Assembly: GCA_964036315.1 (NCBI GenBank)
Contig: OZ038517.1
Coordinates: 49,973,556 to 50,037,555, forward strand
Source: Acanthosepion esculentum
Lineage: Eukaryota; Mollusca; Cephalopoda; Sepiida; Sepiidae
Direction of reading: 5' to 3'
Length of the DNA stretch: 64,000 nucleotides
In this document: in pieces, positions 53,467 to 62,439 of the stretch
Layout of the letters: every line of letters starts with the position of its first letter
Numbering within the stretch: the first letter of the stretch is position 1
Program-made: the position numbers and the translations under genes
Notes under the pieces: model-generated
The model's input: only the letters and a program-made list of their open reading frames with translations
What the model was told of the DNA's origin: nothing
The model's database searches: none

Positions 53467-53497
<31 letters not shown>
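53467..53497. repeat. (TA)n microsatellite tail
   Basis: TA tract immediately after the third hammerhead unit, in the same relation as at 3170-3140 for the minus-strand solo copy. Confidence 0.95.
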
Positions 53498-53499
<2 letters not shown>

Positions 53500-53502
<3 letters not shown>

Positions 53503-53960
53503 GGACGTATTATATCTATTTATTTTCGTTTTAATCCTTTCAAGTTCACGAATTAATTTATTGGTGGACATAGAAAATTGATGAAGAAAAATTCCCAGAT
53601 TTTCTTTCAAATATTTCTTATTTTCCCTAAATACTTTCAATCTCATCTGAGGCCATCTTCTGGGGTTGCATATCAACATGGGAAAATAATTATATTGAAA
53701 GAAAATTTTGGAATTTTTCTTAATAAGTGATTTCTTTTCTGGACAAGAAGTGTGTAAAAACTGTCCAAATGTTTTATATATCTGAGCACACTCAGCTATT
53801 CTATTAGACATTATCAATGATTGTTTTTTTAAATGAATATGTAGATTTTTATATATATGTATGTGATGGAATTTTTTTTTTCCAAACACGGTCAGCATAT
53901 TGTGACCGTGTTGATAGCTGATCTTATTGAGTGTTGGCTATTTCTATTTTATTATTAATG
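53500..53960 (-). pseudogene. Coding-like fragment and dispersed repeat (family with 60712 and 61150)
   Basis: The minus strand carries LKENLGIFLHQF and IRELERIKTKINRYNTS near 53640-53505. Further upstream lies YKTFGQFLHTSCPEKKSL near 53800-53740. TTTCT(G)GACAA(G/A)AAGT(G/A)TGTAAAAACTG, CATTATCAA(T/G)GATGA and ACGGTCAGCA(T/C)ATTGTG recur at 60770-60960 and 61170-61335. It is a retroelement of uncertain class, with stops. Confidence 0.5.
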
Positions 53961-54239
53961 TTTCCATTATTTTTAGCTTTTTTTATTTTTTATTTTTAGA
54001 TGTGGGCGAGAATATTACAGTCGTATTTTCTACACCTGTTGGGATTTGGCATGCTGGGATTTTCTCTAATCAATAAGATTGGGCCACTTCCCACGTTTTA
54101 TTTGATATTTTATACACTTTTACATAACATTGGTCTTTTCCGTGCTTGCGATCTTTTATTTTATTTTATTTATTTACAGAGTAAAACTTACTGTAAAAAA
54201 ATGCATTATTGAAGAGCAATAGAAGAGTAACCAGGAAGA

Positions 54240-54460
54240 CAGCAGATAACAATTAACATTGTATTTAAATTTTTGCCAGTCAAACTTATTTAGAAAGCAT
54301 AGAGCCGGAAGAAAGTCCCACAAGCAGGAAAAGAAACTGTTAGCATAGAACTTACGGTTACATCCAGCCAATTCAATCGTAAACCGATGGGACCTTGTGG
54401 CTAATCTAGTACTGCGCTTAAAATCATAAAGTCTAGGTACCATAGCGAAGAGCGATATTT
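54240..54460 (-). pseudogene. LINE RT C-terminal remnant
   Basis: Minus strand: VPRLYDFKRSTRLATRSHRF, TIELAGCNRKFYANSFFS, then after a small gap WDFLPALCF and FDWQKFKYNVNCYL. These match VPRPREFKRPTRL.SRSHP, TVETVRCRRLFYSNSF, WNSLPYYCFP and YNLQRFKCS in the better copies. Confidence 0.75.
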
Positions 54461-54544
54461 ATTTTGTAAAGTTTACAGAAATGTGGCACAAGGCCAAAAG
54501 GGGGGATGGGGAAAGGATGGTCTTCTGTCTTATAATCAAACTTA

Positions 54545-55080
54545 CACATTATGAAATGGACAAAGTCCGACAATTATTTTAAGACACTTTTATGTTTATA
54601 CGTTCTTTTTATAGATACAAATATTTAAGTAAATGCTCTGTTTATAATAAATAGTATTAAACATTTACCGGCCTGAATGTTCGAGAAATTTTCATAGAAA
54701 ATATTCGTCCTCCGACAGGAATCGAACCTGTATCCTATACGGAACCGTCATATAACCTGACCTGCCATTAACCGATTGGGCCACAGAGGAGCGTTCGGTT
54801 AGCAAGATCGATTTGACTGTTTTTAAACTACAATCTTTCATGAATCTCTCACGTACATTCATATCTGCTCGATGAGTACCAAATGTAAACAAATGACGTC
54901 ACACATTATGAAATGGACAAATCCGACAATTATTTTAAGACATTTTTATGTTTATACATTCTTTTTATAGATACAAATATTTAAGTAAATGCTGTTTTAT
55001 AATAAACAGTATTAAACAACATTTTATCCGGCCTGAATGTCCGTGAAATTTTCATAGAAAATATTCGTCCTCTGACAGAA
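54545..55080 (-). mobile_element. tRNA-Ser SINE, head-to-tail tandem pair (357-bp period)
   Basis: CACATTATGAAATGGACAAA starts at 54545 and recurs at 54902, a 357-bp step. The first unit is complete with a tRNA head at 54790-54708. The second stops at 55078, inside the sequence preceding the head. A third partial unit is at 55700-55860. The same unit length occurs at 7101/7459. Confidence 0.75.
54708..54790 (-). pseudogene. tRNA-like SINE head
   Basis: The length is 83 nt. The acceptor stem TCCTCTG/CGGAGGA pairs fully (one G-T). The D arm is GGCCCAATCGGTTAATGGC, the anticodon stem GTCA/TGAC with a 7-nt loop, followed by a variable arm, and the T arm ACAGG-TTCGATT-CCTGT is perfect. The anticodon loop (GGTTATA) lacks U33, so it is not a decoding tRNA. 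Confidence 0.7.
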
Positions 55081-55199
55081 TTTATCAAAGCAAATGTAAA
55101 GATTCTAAGAAGCTTAACATAAAATTTGTTACAACTACTTATGAAACAATAAAAAAATTAATACAAAACAAAATAATAAACAGCTAAAAGTTAATGGAT

Positions 55200-55475
55200 G
55201 AATTTAACCTATTACCCGTAATAATTGCCACGAGGATTCCATAGAAGAAACATGAAGGAATTTAAATAAAAGATTATATAGACACAAAAAAAGGGATCTT
55301 TAACAAAACAACACACTCACTGCATTAGTTGTCACCATAATGAGTCTGACCATAATTTTGATTTCAAAAGAAAGTTATTTACTAAGACGAAAATATATAG
55401 AAAGTGCTTTAATCACAAGATCAACCGTAATAAATTTACGTTCAGATTCTTACAAAATTCCGCCTTTCTTAACAG
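55200..55475 (+). pseudogene. Penelope-like element GIY-YIG nuclease remnant
   Basis: Plus-strand readings give CHEDSIEET, a stop, then RNLNKRLYRHKKRDL, a stop, then QNNTLTALVV and MSLTIILISKESYLLRRKYI, ESALI, ending DSYKIPPFL near 55475. The pattern ...ET.RN..KR...H...L followed by ALVV....H.F....ILI.....RR..ESALI is the C-terminal GIY-YIG-type nuclease end of Penelope-like retroelements. The stops replace the glycine of GR and one other residue. The reverse transcriptase is absent. The class assignment is from memory of the family. Confidence 0.55.
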
Positions 55476-55620
55476 ATCTATAATCACAATGTTGGATACT
55501 TAATACCAAAAGTGATAAAACAAACAAAAATAAAAAAAAAACAAATAATAAATTTAAAATTTTAGCGTCCGCTCTCATTAATGCAAAGGTGTAATCACAT
55601 CAACGATAAACATGACTTTA

Positions 55621-55660
55621 GTCTGATGAAGTCTTAAAGGGCGCAACGCGTCGCACGAAA
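55621..55660 (+). other. Decayed hammerhead-like core after the Penelope-like remnant
   Basis: CTGATGA, A, GTCTT-AAAGGGC (weak stem II), GCAAC (one change from GAAAC), then GCGTC. The wording is that of Penelope-type minimal hammerheads with the self-complementary ACGCGT. The A to C change in GAAA should abolish activity. It lies 150 bp downstream of the nuclease remnant and is followed by (TG)n and (TA)n at about 55668-55702. Confidence 0.4.
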
Positions 55661-55665
55661 ATACA

Positions 55666-55701
<36 letters not shown>

Positions 55702-55859
55702 TACGAAATGGACGAAGTCCGACAATTATTTTTTTAAAGACATTTTTATGTTTATACATAAAAATTTGTATCTATAAAAAAAGTAAGTAAATGCTCTGTT
55801 TATAATAAACAGTATTAACGACATTTAGAGGCCTTTTCTATGACAATTTCTCGAACACG

Positions 55860-56515
55860 AGTCCGAAATGCGATTTGCAGGTCGGGGACACTAGAATCAA
55901 GCAGACGCGGAAGTTTAAATATCTGGGAAGCGTTCTGACAGAGGATGGTAAATCCGACACTGAGATCCGTAGACGTATTGGAATGGCCAAGGACGCATTC
56001 CAAAAGCTGGACAGAGTATTGCAAGACAGGAGAATTTCTTTGGTAACAAAGAAAAAAAAAATACATCTGTCCTTCTTTACGGCAGCGAATGATCGACGAT
56101 TTCCTCAAAGATTAAGAAGAGACTCGAGGCGGCGGAGATGTGGTTCTACAGAAGGGTGCTAAGGATATCATGAACCGAGCGTGGGAGCAACGATAAGGTC
56201 TTAGAGAGGTTGCAAATAAGGAGGAGGAGGAGGGTTATACTTAACACTAGAAAGAGGCAGCTGAAGTTTCTGGGACACGTAATGAGGAAGGAGGGCCTGG
56301 AGAATCTGATACTCACGGGTCGAATAGAAGGAATGTGTGACAAAGGAAAACAACGCACGATATACCTAGCGGGCCAAGTGGACGAAGAACGTGGCCTGGG
56401 GGAATTGGCAGAGGGAAGGAACTTGTTGAGAGTCGCACGGGATAGGGGGAAGTGGAGAGCCGTGATCGCCCACGTCCTGAAAGGACATGGCACATAAAAA
56501 GAAAGAAAAAGTCTC
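55860..56515 (+). pseudogene. LINE RT C-terminal region (second LINE family)
   Basis: Blocks in order: FKYLGSVLTEDGKSDTEIRR, RIGMAKDAFQKLDRVLQDR, RISLVTK (to about 56055). Then a frameshifted junction with RLEAAEMWFYRRVLRIS near 56120-56165, then RKRQLKFLGHVMRKEGLENL, ILTGRIEG, LLRVARDRGKWRAVIAHVLK and GHGT ending at 56497. This is the familiar C-terminal half of a LINE endonuclease-reverse transcriptase. A poly-A run at 56051 and two frame changes make it non-functional. A 3' fragment of the same family is at 44115-44370 (minus). Confidence 0.85.
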
Positions 56516-56519
56516 TCAA

Positions 56520-57130
56520 GGCACGGAGATTCATCGAAGGGACGTCCATTCATAGCGAAGTGAAATGTGTTCTTTTATTTTCCTTTCTCCCCACTAAAGC
56601 CATCTGCTTCCCCCCTTTCATTCCCAGTAACCCCTTTGCGTTCTAGTGGCATTGTCGCCTTGCTTGGGGTGAAATGATTAACAAATAAATAAATAAATAA
56701 TAATACATTCTTTATGGTACCCTGCCTTTTTTCATGCTTTCATTTCATGAATTATTACTTGTCTTTTTATACGTGTGTTAATTAATATTTCCCTCATACA
56801 AAGAAGTCCTTCATCATATTGTTCACTTATAGCAACAATCCGCCGAGCCCCTTTGAAAGGAATTAAAATGGAGAGATGGAATAAAAACCCGCAAGAAGGG
56901 GAGGGAATACCTTAAGTAGGTCTTTAATCGTAATGTATTAAATACAGGGGGTTTATGCACGCACGTTTCGGGGCCTTTGAAGTGAGTGTGTTGACAGTGC
57001 GTGACTAACTATTCTGATTGGCCCAGCGCCAACTAAGCTCCGGGCTTGGGTCTCCGGCGATTTCCTTCAATAAGCAACGTATTGCGATACTTAGGCAATG
57101 TCCTAATGATTACCTTCCACAATAGTGTAA
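56520..57130. other. Unassigned stretch
   Basis: It contains (AAATA)n at about 56682-56700 and a GCACGTTTCGGGGCCTTTGAAG phrase at 56962, whose reverse complement (CTTCAAAGGCCCCGAAACG) resembles other hammerhead-like element ends. No gene is seen. Confidence 0.4.
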
Positions 57131-57149
57131 TATGCTACGGGAAAATGAC

Positions 57150-57245
57150 TTCCCTTTTCTATCTATCTCCGTTCATGTACACCTGCCTATCTATATTCGT
57201 TCGTATATATTAGAATCTATCTGTAAACGTATCAGTGTCCGTTCG

Positions 57246-57279
<34 letters not shown>

Positions 57280-57795
57280 CACACGTTCCTATCTATCTAT
57301 TCTATCCCTGTTCCTATGTATGTATCTATCTATCTATCTACCTATCTATCTATACACGTTCTTATCTATCTATTCTATCCCTGTATGTATATATCTATCT
57401 ATCTATCTATCTATACACGTTCCTATCTATCTATTCTATCCCAGTTCCTATGTATGTATGTATGTACCTATATCTATCTATCTATTCCAGTTCCTATGTG
57501 TGTATGTATCTATCTATCTATCTACATACGTTCTTATCTATCTATGCCCGTTCCTGTATATCTAACTATCTATACCCGTTCCTATCTATCTATTTATCTA
57601 TCCCCGATCCGATGTATTTATATATGTATCTATCAATTTATACATCTCCGTTCCTATCTCTCTCTCTATCTATCTATACCCGTATCAATGTCTTATATCC
57701 GTATCTATATCCGTTCGAATCTATCTATCTATCTATCTATGTATCTATCTATCTATCTCCGTGTGTATGTATGTATCTATCTATCTTCCACTATC
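57150..57795 (+). repeat. (CTAT)n array 1 with 30-60 bp higher period
   Basis: CTAT tracts are punctuated by CCGTTCCTAT, CCTGTTCCTATGTATGTATG and similar words. Open frames of up to 233 codons over it read Tyr-Leu-Ser-Ile in all three phases, as expected for a tetranucleotide repeat, and are not genes. Confidence 0.95.
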
Positions 57796-57955
57796 TTATC
57801 AATCTGGGCTCTGTAGGTGTTGAACTAACATAAATATGCCTGAGCAGACGCCTGCAACAGAGACTGGCTAGCCGACCTAGTAGATGGGCATCCTCGGATA
57901 CAAGTGGCCAGCCATTATGTATGGAAGTATGTCTCGCCACATTATAATGTGTCGA
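57796..57955 (+). repeat. Flank repeat of array 1
   Basis: CTATCTTATCAATCTGGGCTCTGT, CGCCTGCAACAG, GGCTAGCCGA, GGCCAGCCATTATGTATG and CGCCACATTATAATGTGTCG. The same unit follows array 2 at 58591-58765. A relative is at 9299-9440. Confidence 0.85.
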
Positions 57956-58420
57956 TATGTTCATATCTATCTATCTATCTACCTATCTATCTCCGTTCCT
58001 ACGTTACTATCTATCTATCTCCGTTACCATCTACCTATCTATCTATATATCCCTGTTCCAACCTACCTATCCATCTATCTACATATCCCTGTTCCTATCT
58101 ATCTATATATCCCTGTTCCTCTATCTCTGTTCCTATCTATCTATCTATCTATCTCTGTTCCTATCTATCTATCTCTGTTCCTATCTATCTATCTATCTAT
58201 CTCTGTTCCTATCTATCTATCTCTGTTCCTATCTATCTATCTATCTATCTATCTCTGTTCCTATCTATCTATCTATCTATCTCTGTTCCTATCTATCTAT
58301 CTCTGTTCCTATCTATCTATCTATCTATCTCTGTTCCTATCTATCTATCTATCTATCTCTGTTCCTATCTATCTATCTATCTATCTCTGTTCCTATCTAT
58401 CTATCTATCTATCTCTGTTC

Positions 58421-58458
<38 letters not shown>

Positions 58459-58464
58459 CTGTTC

Positions 58465-58498
<34 letters not shown>

Positions 58499-58590
58499 CT
58501 GTTCCTATCTATCTATCTATCTCTGTTCCTATCTATCTATCTATCCCCGTGTCTATGTATGTATGTATGTATCTATCTATCTACCACTTC
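57956..58590 (+). repeat. (CTAT)n array 2
   Basis: CTATCTATCTAT tracts are punctuated by a regular CTCTGTTCCTAT, giving a 20-36 bp higher period more uniform than array 1. Frames of up to 297 codons are repeat artefacts. Confidence 0.95.
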
Positions 58591-58765
58591 CACTATCTTA
58601 TCAATCTGGGCTCTTTGAGTATCGAACAAACTCCAATGTGGCTTAGCAGGCGTCTGCAACAGGCATTGGCTACCCACTCCCTAGTAGACGAGCATCCTCA
58701 GATACGAATGGCCAGCCATTATGTATGTAGGTCTGTCTCGCCACATTATAATGTGTCGATTTTCA
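58591..58765 (+). repeat. Flank repeat of array 2
   Basis: It carries the same ordered words as 57796-57955, so array plus flank forms a duplicated unit of about 800 bp. Confidence 0.85.
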
Positions 58766-58769
58766 CTAA

Positions 58770-59290
58770 TTTGAACCCAAGCAGAACACGAGTTTGAAAA
58801 GTTTCGCAACTTTCATCGTGAAGATTTTCAGATGAAATTAAAGTTCCAAATAAAAATTAAAAAAAAAAACACAAGAATAAAACCAATTTTGAAAAAGAAT
58901 TAATCTTACTTCGTCAAGTAGCACTTGAATTTTTTTCTACGGTCGATTCAACAACGATTTCAGTGAAAATTAATTCATTCTTGTGCCAAGGCAATGAGAA
59001 AATCTATTCACATTTAAGCGACTCGAACAAAAATAAATAAATAAACAGAAATAAAATATTAAAAAAAATAGAAATTTATTTCGGCAGCTTGAAAATAAAA
59101 TTTTAAAAGATTGAGGAACAATTTTTAAAGTAATATCTCATCAAACGTTTTATTTAAAAAAAAAAGACAAAAAAAAAAAACACGCTGAAAATACGTTTCC
59201 AAGCCGTTAGCTGCAAATCTAACAGTATTTAGTCTTAACGACAAGAGATGGCATTTCCTTAAAGTCTACGATTAAATTGAATTGATTAAT
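58770..59290. other. AT-rich stretch, nothing recognised
   Basis: Poly-A runs and short frames only. Confidence 0.4.
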
Positions 59291-59433
59291 TAATTCTTTT
59301 CATCTTCTCACTCTCTCTCTCTCTCTTTTTCATCAAATTTGTCTTAAGTCCTGACAAAATTCGTAGGATTACTAAAATTCGAATTTTAAATTCCTTGGGG
59401 TTTCCAATAAACAGAACATATGCACTAATGTAG

Positions 59434-59436
<3 letters not shown>

Positions 59437-59474
<38 letters not shown>
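59437..59474. repeat. (CA)n microsatellite
   Basis: CA tract next to the tRNA-like head at 59511. Confidence 0.95.
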
Positions 59475-59476
<2 letters not shown>

Positions 59477-59510
59477 ATGATTTTCCAAGCGTAGGCCGAA
59501 AGTATGGGGT

Positions 59511-59588
59511 ACCCAGTGAGGATCGAACTCACTACTCAGTCGTAACTGTTCTAGCAAGACAAGCTTGCTAACCATTACACCGTCTCGA
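59511..59588 (-). pseudogene. tRNA-like SINE head
   Basis: The minus strand reads CTCGAGACGGTGTAATGGTT (A box), an AGCAAG/CTTGCT hairpin, then GTGAGTTCGATCCTCACTGG (B box and T arm, GTGAG/CTCAC pairing). A partial copy with the same words is at 60540-60610. The body contains the (CA)n tract. Confidence 0.65.
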
Positions 59589-59594
59589 GAAAAA

Positions 59595-59876
59595 CTTTCA
59601 GACACCCTGGGTTGTAAATTAATTTTTTTTTTTTTTTGTTAAATATTTCAATTAGATTCCTCGACTAGTTTCGGCCAGCATGGCCATCACCAGGAAAAAA
59701 ATACTTGTTTGTTAGTAGCAGTGAACTACAGGAATGAATGACTTTCTGAAAAAAATGAACTTTATCTGTAGATTCCATTTGATTTTTTTTCATTCATTTT
59801 GGTTAGTCCTTGTGTTGGTCAAACGACCTCTTTTAAGTTGTTTTTAAAATAAAGGCTGTGGAGATCCATGCTACTC

Positions 59877-59880
<4 letters not shown>
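59595..59880 (-). mobile_element. Hammerhead-like element copy (pair with 48210-48505)
   Basis: Ordered words are shared with 48210-48505. A T-run at about 59622-59638 stands where the other copy has (TTA)n. A (TA)n tract follows at 59880. Confidence 0.7.
59655..59702 (-). ncRNA. Decayed hammerhead-like core
   Basis: Minus strand: TTTTTC (stem I), CTGGTGA (one change, A6 to G, from CUGAUGA), T, GGCC-ATGCT-GGCC stem II, GAAA, CTAG (minimal stem III), TC, then GAGGAA, which pairs with TTTTTC using G-U pairs. The sister copy at 48284 has a different single core change, so their ancestor probably had an intact core. Confidence 0.5.

Positions 59881-59926
<46 letters not shown>
59880..59926. repeat. 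(TA)n microsatellite
   Basis: A pure TA tract. Confidence 0.95.
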
Positions 59927-59928
<2 letters not shown>

Positions 59929-60249
59929 ACTACAACACAAAAATTTGAAGCTATCCCCAGAATTAGCATGGGAAGAACTTGTCAGAAGAGGGGGAACAAA
60001 TTAAAAGAGCTCTTAGATTCATTGAAAAACAATTGAATCAATTATCAAACTTAAAGTTTAAAAAACTATTGCCGTGAATGCCAAAAAAAGTGCTGCAGCA
60101 TTCAATGCTAAAGGAGGACATTTTGACGAGAGCAAAATTTAATCATAAAATTCTTTTTTCTTTTTGTCATAATAAAATTTCTAATTAAAAAATCCTGTCT
60201 CACTTTTTGTTAACCTTGTGTAATAATTTTCTCATATATAAAGTACAAA

Positions 60250-60328
60250 ACAACTATATACATACATGCATATATACACATATATATATACACACACACA
60301 CATATATATATACAGTACATATAAATAT

Positions 60329-60366
<38 letters not shown>

Positions 60367-60391
60367 GCACAAACGTGCACACACACACACA

Positions 60392-60441
<50 letters not shown>

Positions 60442-60455
60442 CACACACACACACC
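60250..60455. repeat. Compound (TA)n/(CA)n microsatellite
   Basis: Alternating TA and CA tracts. The Tyr/Ile/His/Thr-rich frames over it are artefacts. Confidence 0.95.
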
Positions 60456-60517
60456 GTAAATGTAAATAGTTGCAATACCTTTTTTCAGAAATATAGACAT
60501 TTTCTAAGAGTAGCTTA

Positions 60518-60619
60518 GATGTGGCACAAGGCCGAAAATTTGAGGATTGATCTCACTACACAGTCGTAATTGTTCTAGCAAAACAATCTTGTTAATCGAC
60601 CACGTCGAGATTCTCTCGG

Positions 60620-60702
<83 letters not shown>

Positions 60703-60710
60703 ATTAAAGA
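60518..60710 (-). mobile_element. SINE fragment with (GA)n/(TA)n tract
   Basis: ATGTGGCACAAGGCCGAAAA (family of 38229 and 38461), then the tRNA-like words of 59511 (CACAGTCGTAATTGTTCTAG), then (TC)n and (TA)n to about 60699. Confidence 0.65.
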
Positions 60711-60711
60711 C

Positions 60712-61087
60712 GACTGATAAGCTACTGCTATTAAGCTTTTTATTTAATTTTTCTTGTGTTCGTACAAATGTTTTCTTTTCTGGACAAAAAGTATGTAAAA
60801 ACTGTACAAAGTTCTGCATATCAGAGCGCTTTCGGCTATACTTTTAGCCATTATCAAGGATGATTTTATTTTTTCAATTTAATTGGGTGTGTGCGTTATA
60901 TGTATGTTTTTAGTGTTATAGAGATGTTTTATTTTCCGAACACAGCACACAGTGGCCAAGGAGATGTGCCTCCAGGTCTCGTGTCACAGCTTTTGTAACA
61001 TGACATACTGGACATGTGAGGAATTGGAATTTTGGAACATCCACTTGCTTTCCATTTCATAGTCGGAGAGAAAGTGTAATATATATA

Positions 61088-61150
<63 letters not shown>

Positions 61151-61470
61151 TTAGTATTCTTTGATATATAAACTGTACAAAGTTCTGCATATCCGAGCGC
61201 TTTCGGCTATACTTTTAGACATTATCAATGATGAATTTATTTTTACTTTTTAACTGAATGTACGGGTTGTACTATATATGTATCTACAGTTATAGGGATA
61301 TTTATTTTCTGAAACGGTCAGCACATTGTGGCCGTGTTCATAATTAATGTTATTGAGCTTTGGCATTTATTTTTTATGATTAAGGCTTCCATTATTTTTA
61401 ATCCTTTTTTACATGTGGATTGGGTTATTATGCTTGTATTTTCTATTAATATGTCGGGTAGGATTTTGTG
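60712..61470. repeat. Two copies of the 53.5-53.96 kb dispersed family
   Basis: The copies are at 60712-60975 and 61165-61400. They share AAACTGTACAAAGTTCTGCA, GAGCGCTTTCGGCTATACTT, TTA(G)(C/A)CATTATCAA and GATG(A/T)(T/A)TT. A (TA)n tract (61078-61148) separates them. The minus-strand reading FVQFLHTFCPEKKTF and EKLNKKLNSSSL resembles FGQFLHTSCPEKKSL at 53.75 kb. Confidence 0.65.
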
Positions 61471-61698
61471 TGTGTTTAAATGAGTCCTAATGGAGCTATG
61501 GTCAGATAGGTGTAAGTCGTCTAGATAGGTGTAAGTCGTCTGGATAGGCGTGTAGTAGTGTGACCGATGTAATTAGTTATGAGTTTGGTTTGATCAGGAA
61601 CACAGTTCAAATGCCCCTTAAGGAACTGGCCTTTAAGAAAATACAAGAAAGATTAAATAAAAAGCTTAGTCGCAGTACCATGTCATTCATCTTTAACG

Positions 61699-61701
<3 letters not shown>

Positions 61702-61745
<44 letters not shown>
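61702..61745. repeat. (TA)n microsatellite
   Basis: TA tract at the outer left side of the inverted repeat at 61773. Confidence 0.95.
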
Positions 61746-61746
<1 letters not shown>

Positions 61747-61772
61747 AGTATGCGGTGCAGTTCAATTTATAT

Positions 61773-62219
61773 TACATGAATCATTCATACAAAAAGCAGA
61801 TAGTGAAGTTAATGATATAAATGGCGAGAATACATCTTCGCAAACAAATTTATTAAAATACATTAACCCCGAACCTGTAGATGAATGTTATGATCCCTCC
61901 AAAATTTCTTGCCGTTAACAATAACACATTTCTAAAAAAAAAACATATTTCGGATCACATCTAATCTTTCGTTGTCCTGTTATTGCCTGGATGTAAAAAA
62001 AAAACAAATCTATTTCCATACCAGATAATGCCTGTATGAACAGACGAAAGTACTTGTATAAATGACCTTATGCAACTGGAATTTATTAAAAACAGGGATC
62101 ATAACATTCATCTACAGGTTCGGGGTTAATGTATTTTAATAAATTTGTTTGCGAAGATGTATTCTCGCCATTTATATCATTAACTTCACTATCTGCTTTT
62201 TTTATGAATGATTCATGTA
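61773..62219. repeat. Inverted repeat with 125-bp arms and 197-nt loop
   Basis: The arms 61773-61897 and 62095-62219 match with very few differences (ATGATATAAATGGCGAGAAT, GAACCTGTAGATGAATGTTA and their complements). (TA)n lies outside both ends. This is the same layout as the other inverted dimers but with a large unpaired centre. Confidence 0.85.
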
Positions 62220-62246
62220 CTATATATATATACACACACACACACT

Positions 62247-62306
<60 letters not shown>

Positions 62307-62318
62307 GCACACACACGT

Positions 62319-62366
<48 letters not shown>
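62220..62366. repeat. Compound (TA)n/(CA)n microsatellite
   Basis: TA and CA tracts. The frames over it are artefacts. Confidence 0.95.
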
Positions 62367-62439
62367 GTCTTCAGTTTAAAATATATTACAAATTAATTTT
62401 TCAGGAAAATAGGCGTGTCTATATTTCTGAGATGAGGTA

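Larger units (their letters stand above)
52549..53475 (+). mobile_element. 312-bp tandem repeat, about three copies (retrozyme-like)
   Basis: TTGAGCTCTCTGGGGAGGAT starts at 52561, 52873 and 53185, an exact 312-bp period. I see only one substitution between copies (GTAAGATTT to GTAAAATTT near 53356). Each unit contains, in order, a unique body, a Pol III-like A box (CGGCTTCAGGGTAAGA) and B box (GGTTTCCATTC), then a complete hammerhead motif. The array leaves through GATGACAATATATA into a (TA)n tract. There is no coding frame. A tandem unit of about 300 bp with a minimal hammerhead is the organisation of animal retrozymes. Confidence 0.85.

Noticed and set aside
57132..58797. Several overlapping 190-300 codon frames rich in Tyr, Leu, Ser and Ile
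   Set aside because: All three phases of a (CTAT)n repeat stay open. They are tetranucleotide-array artefacts.
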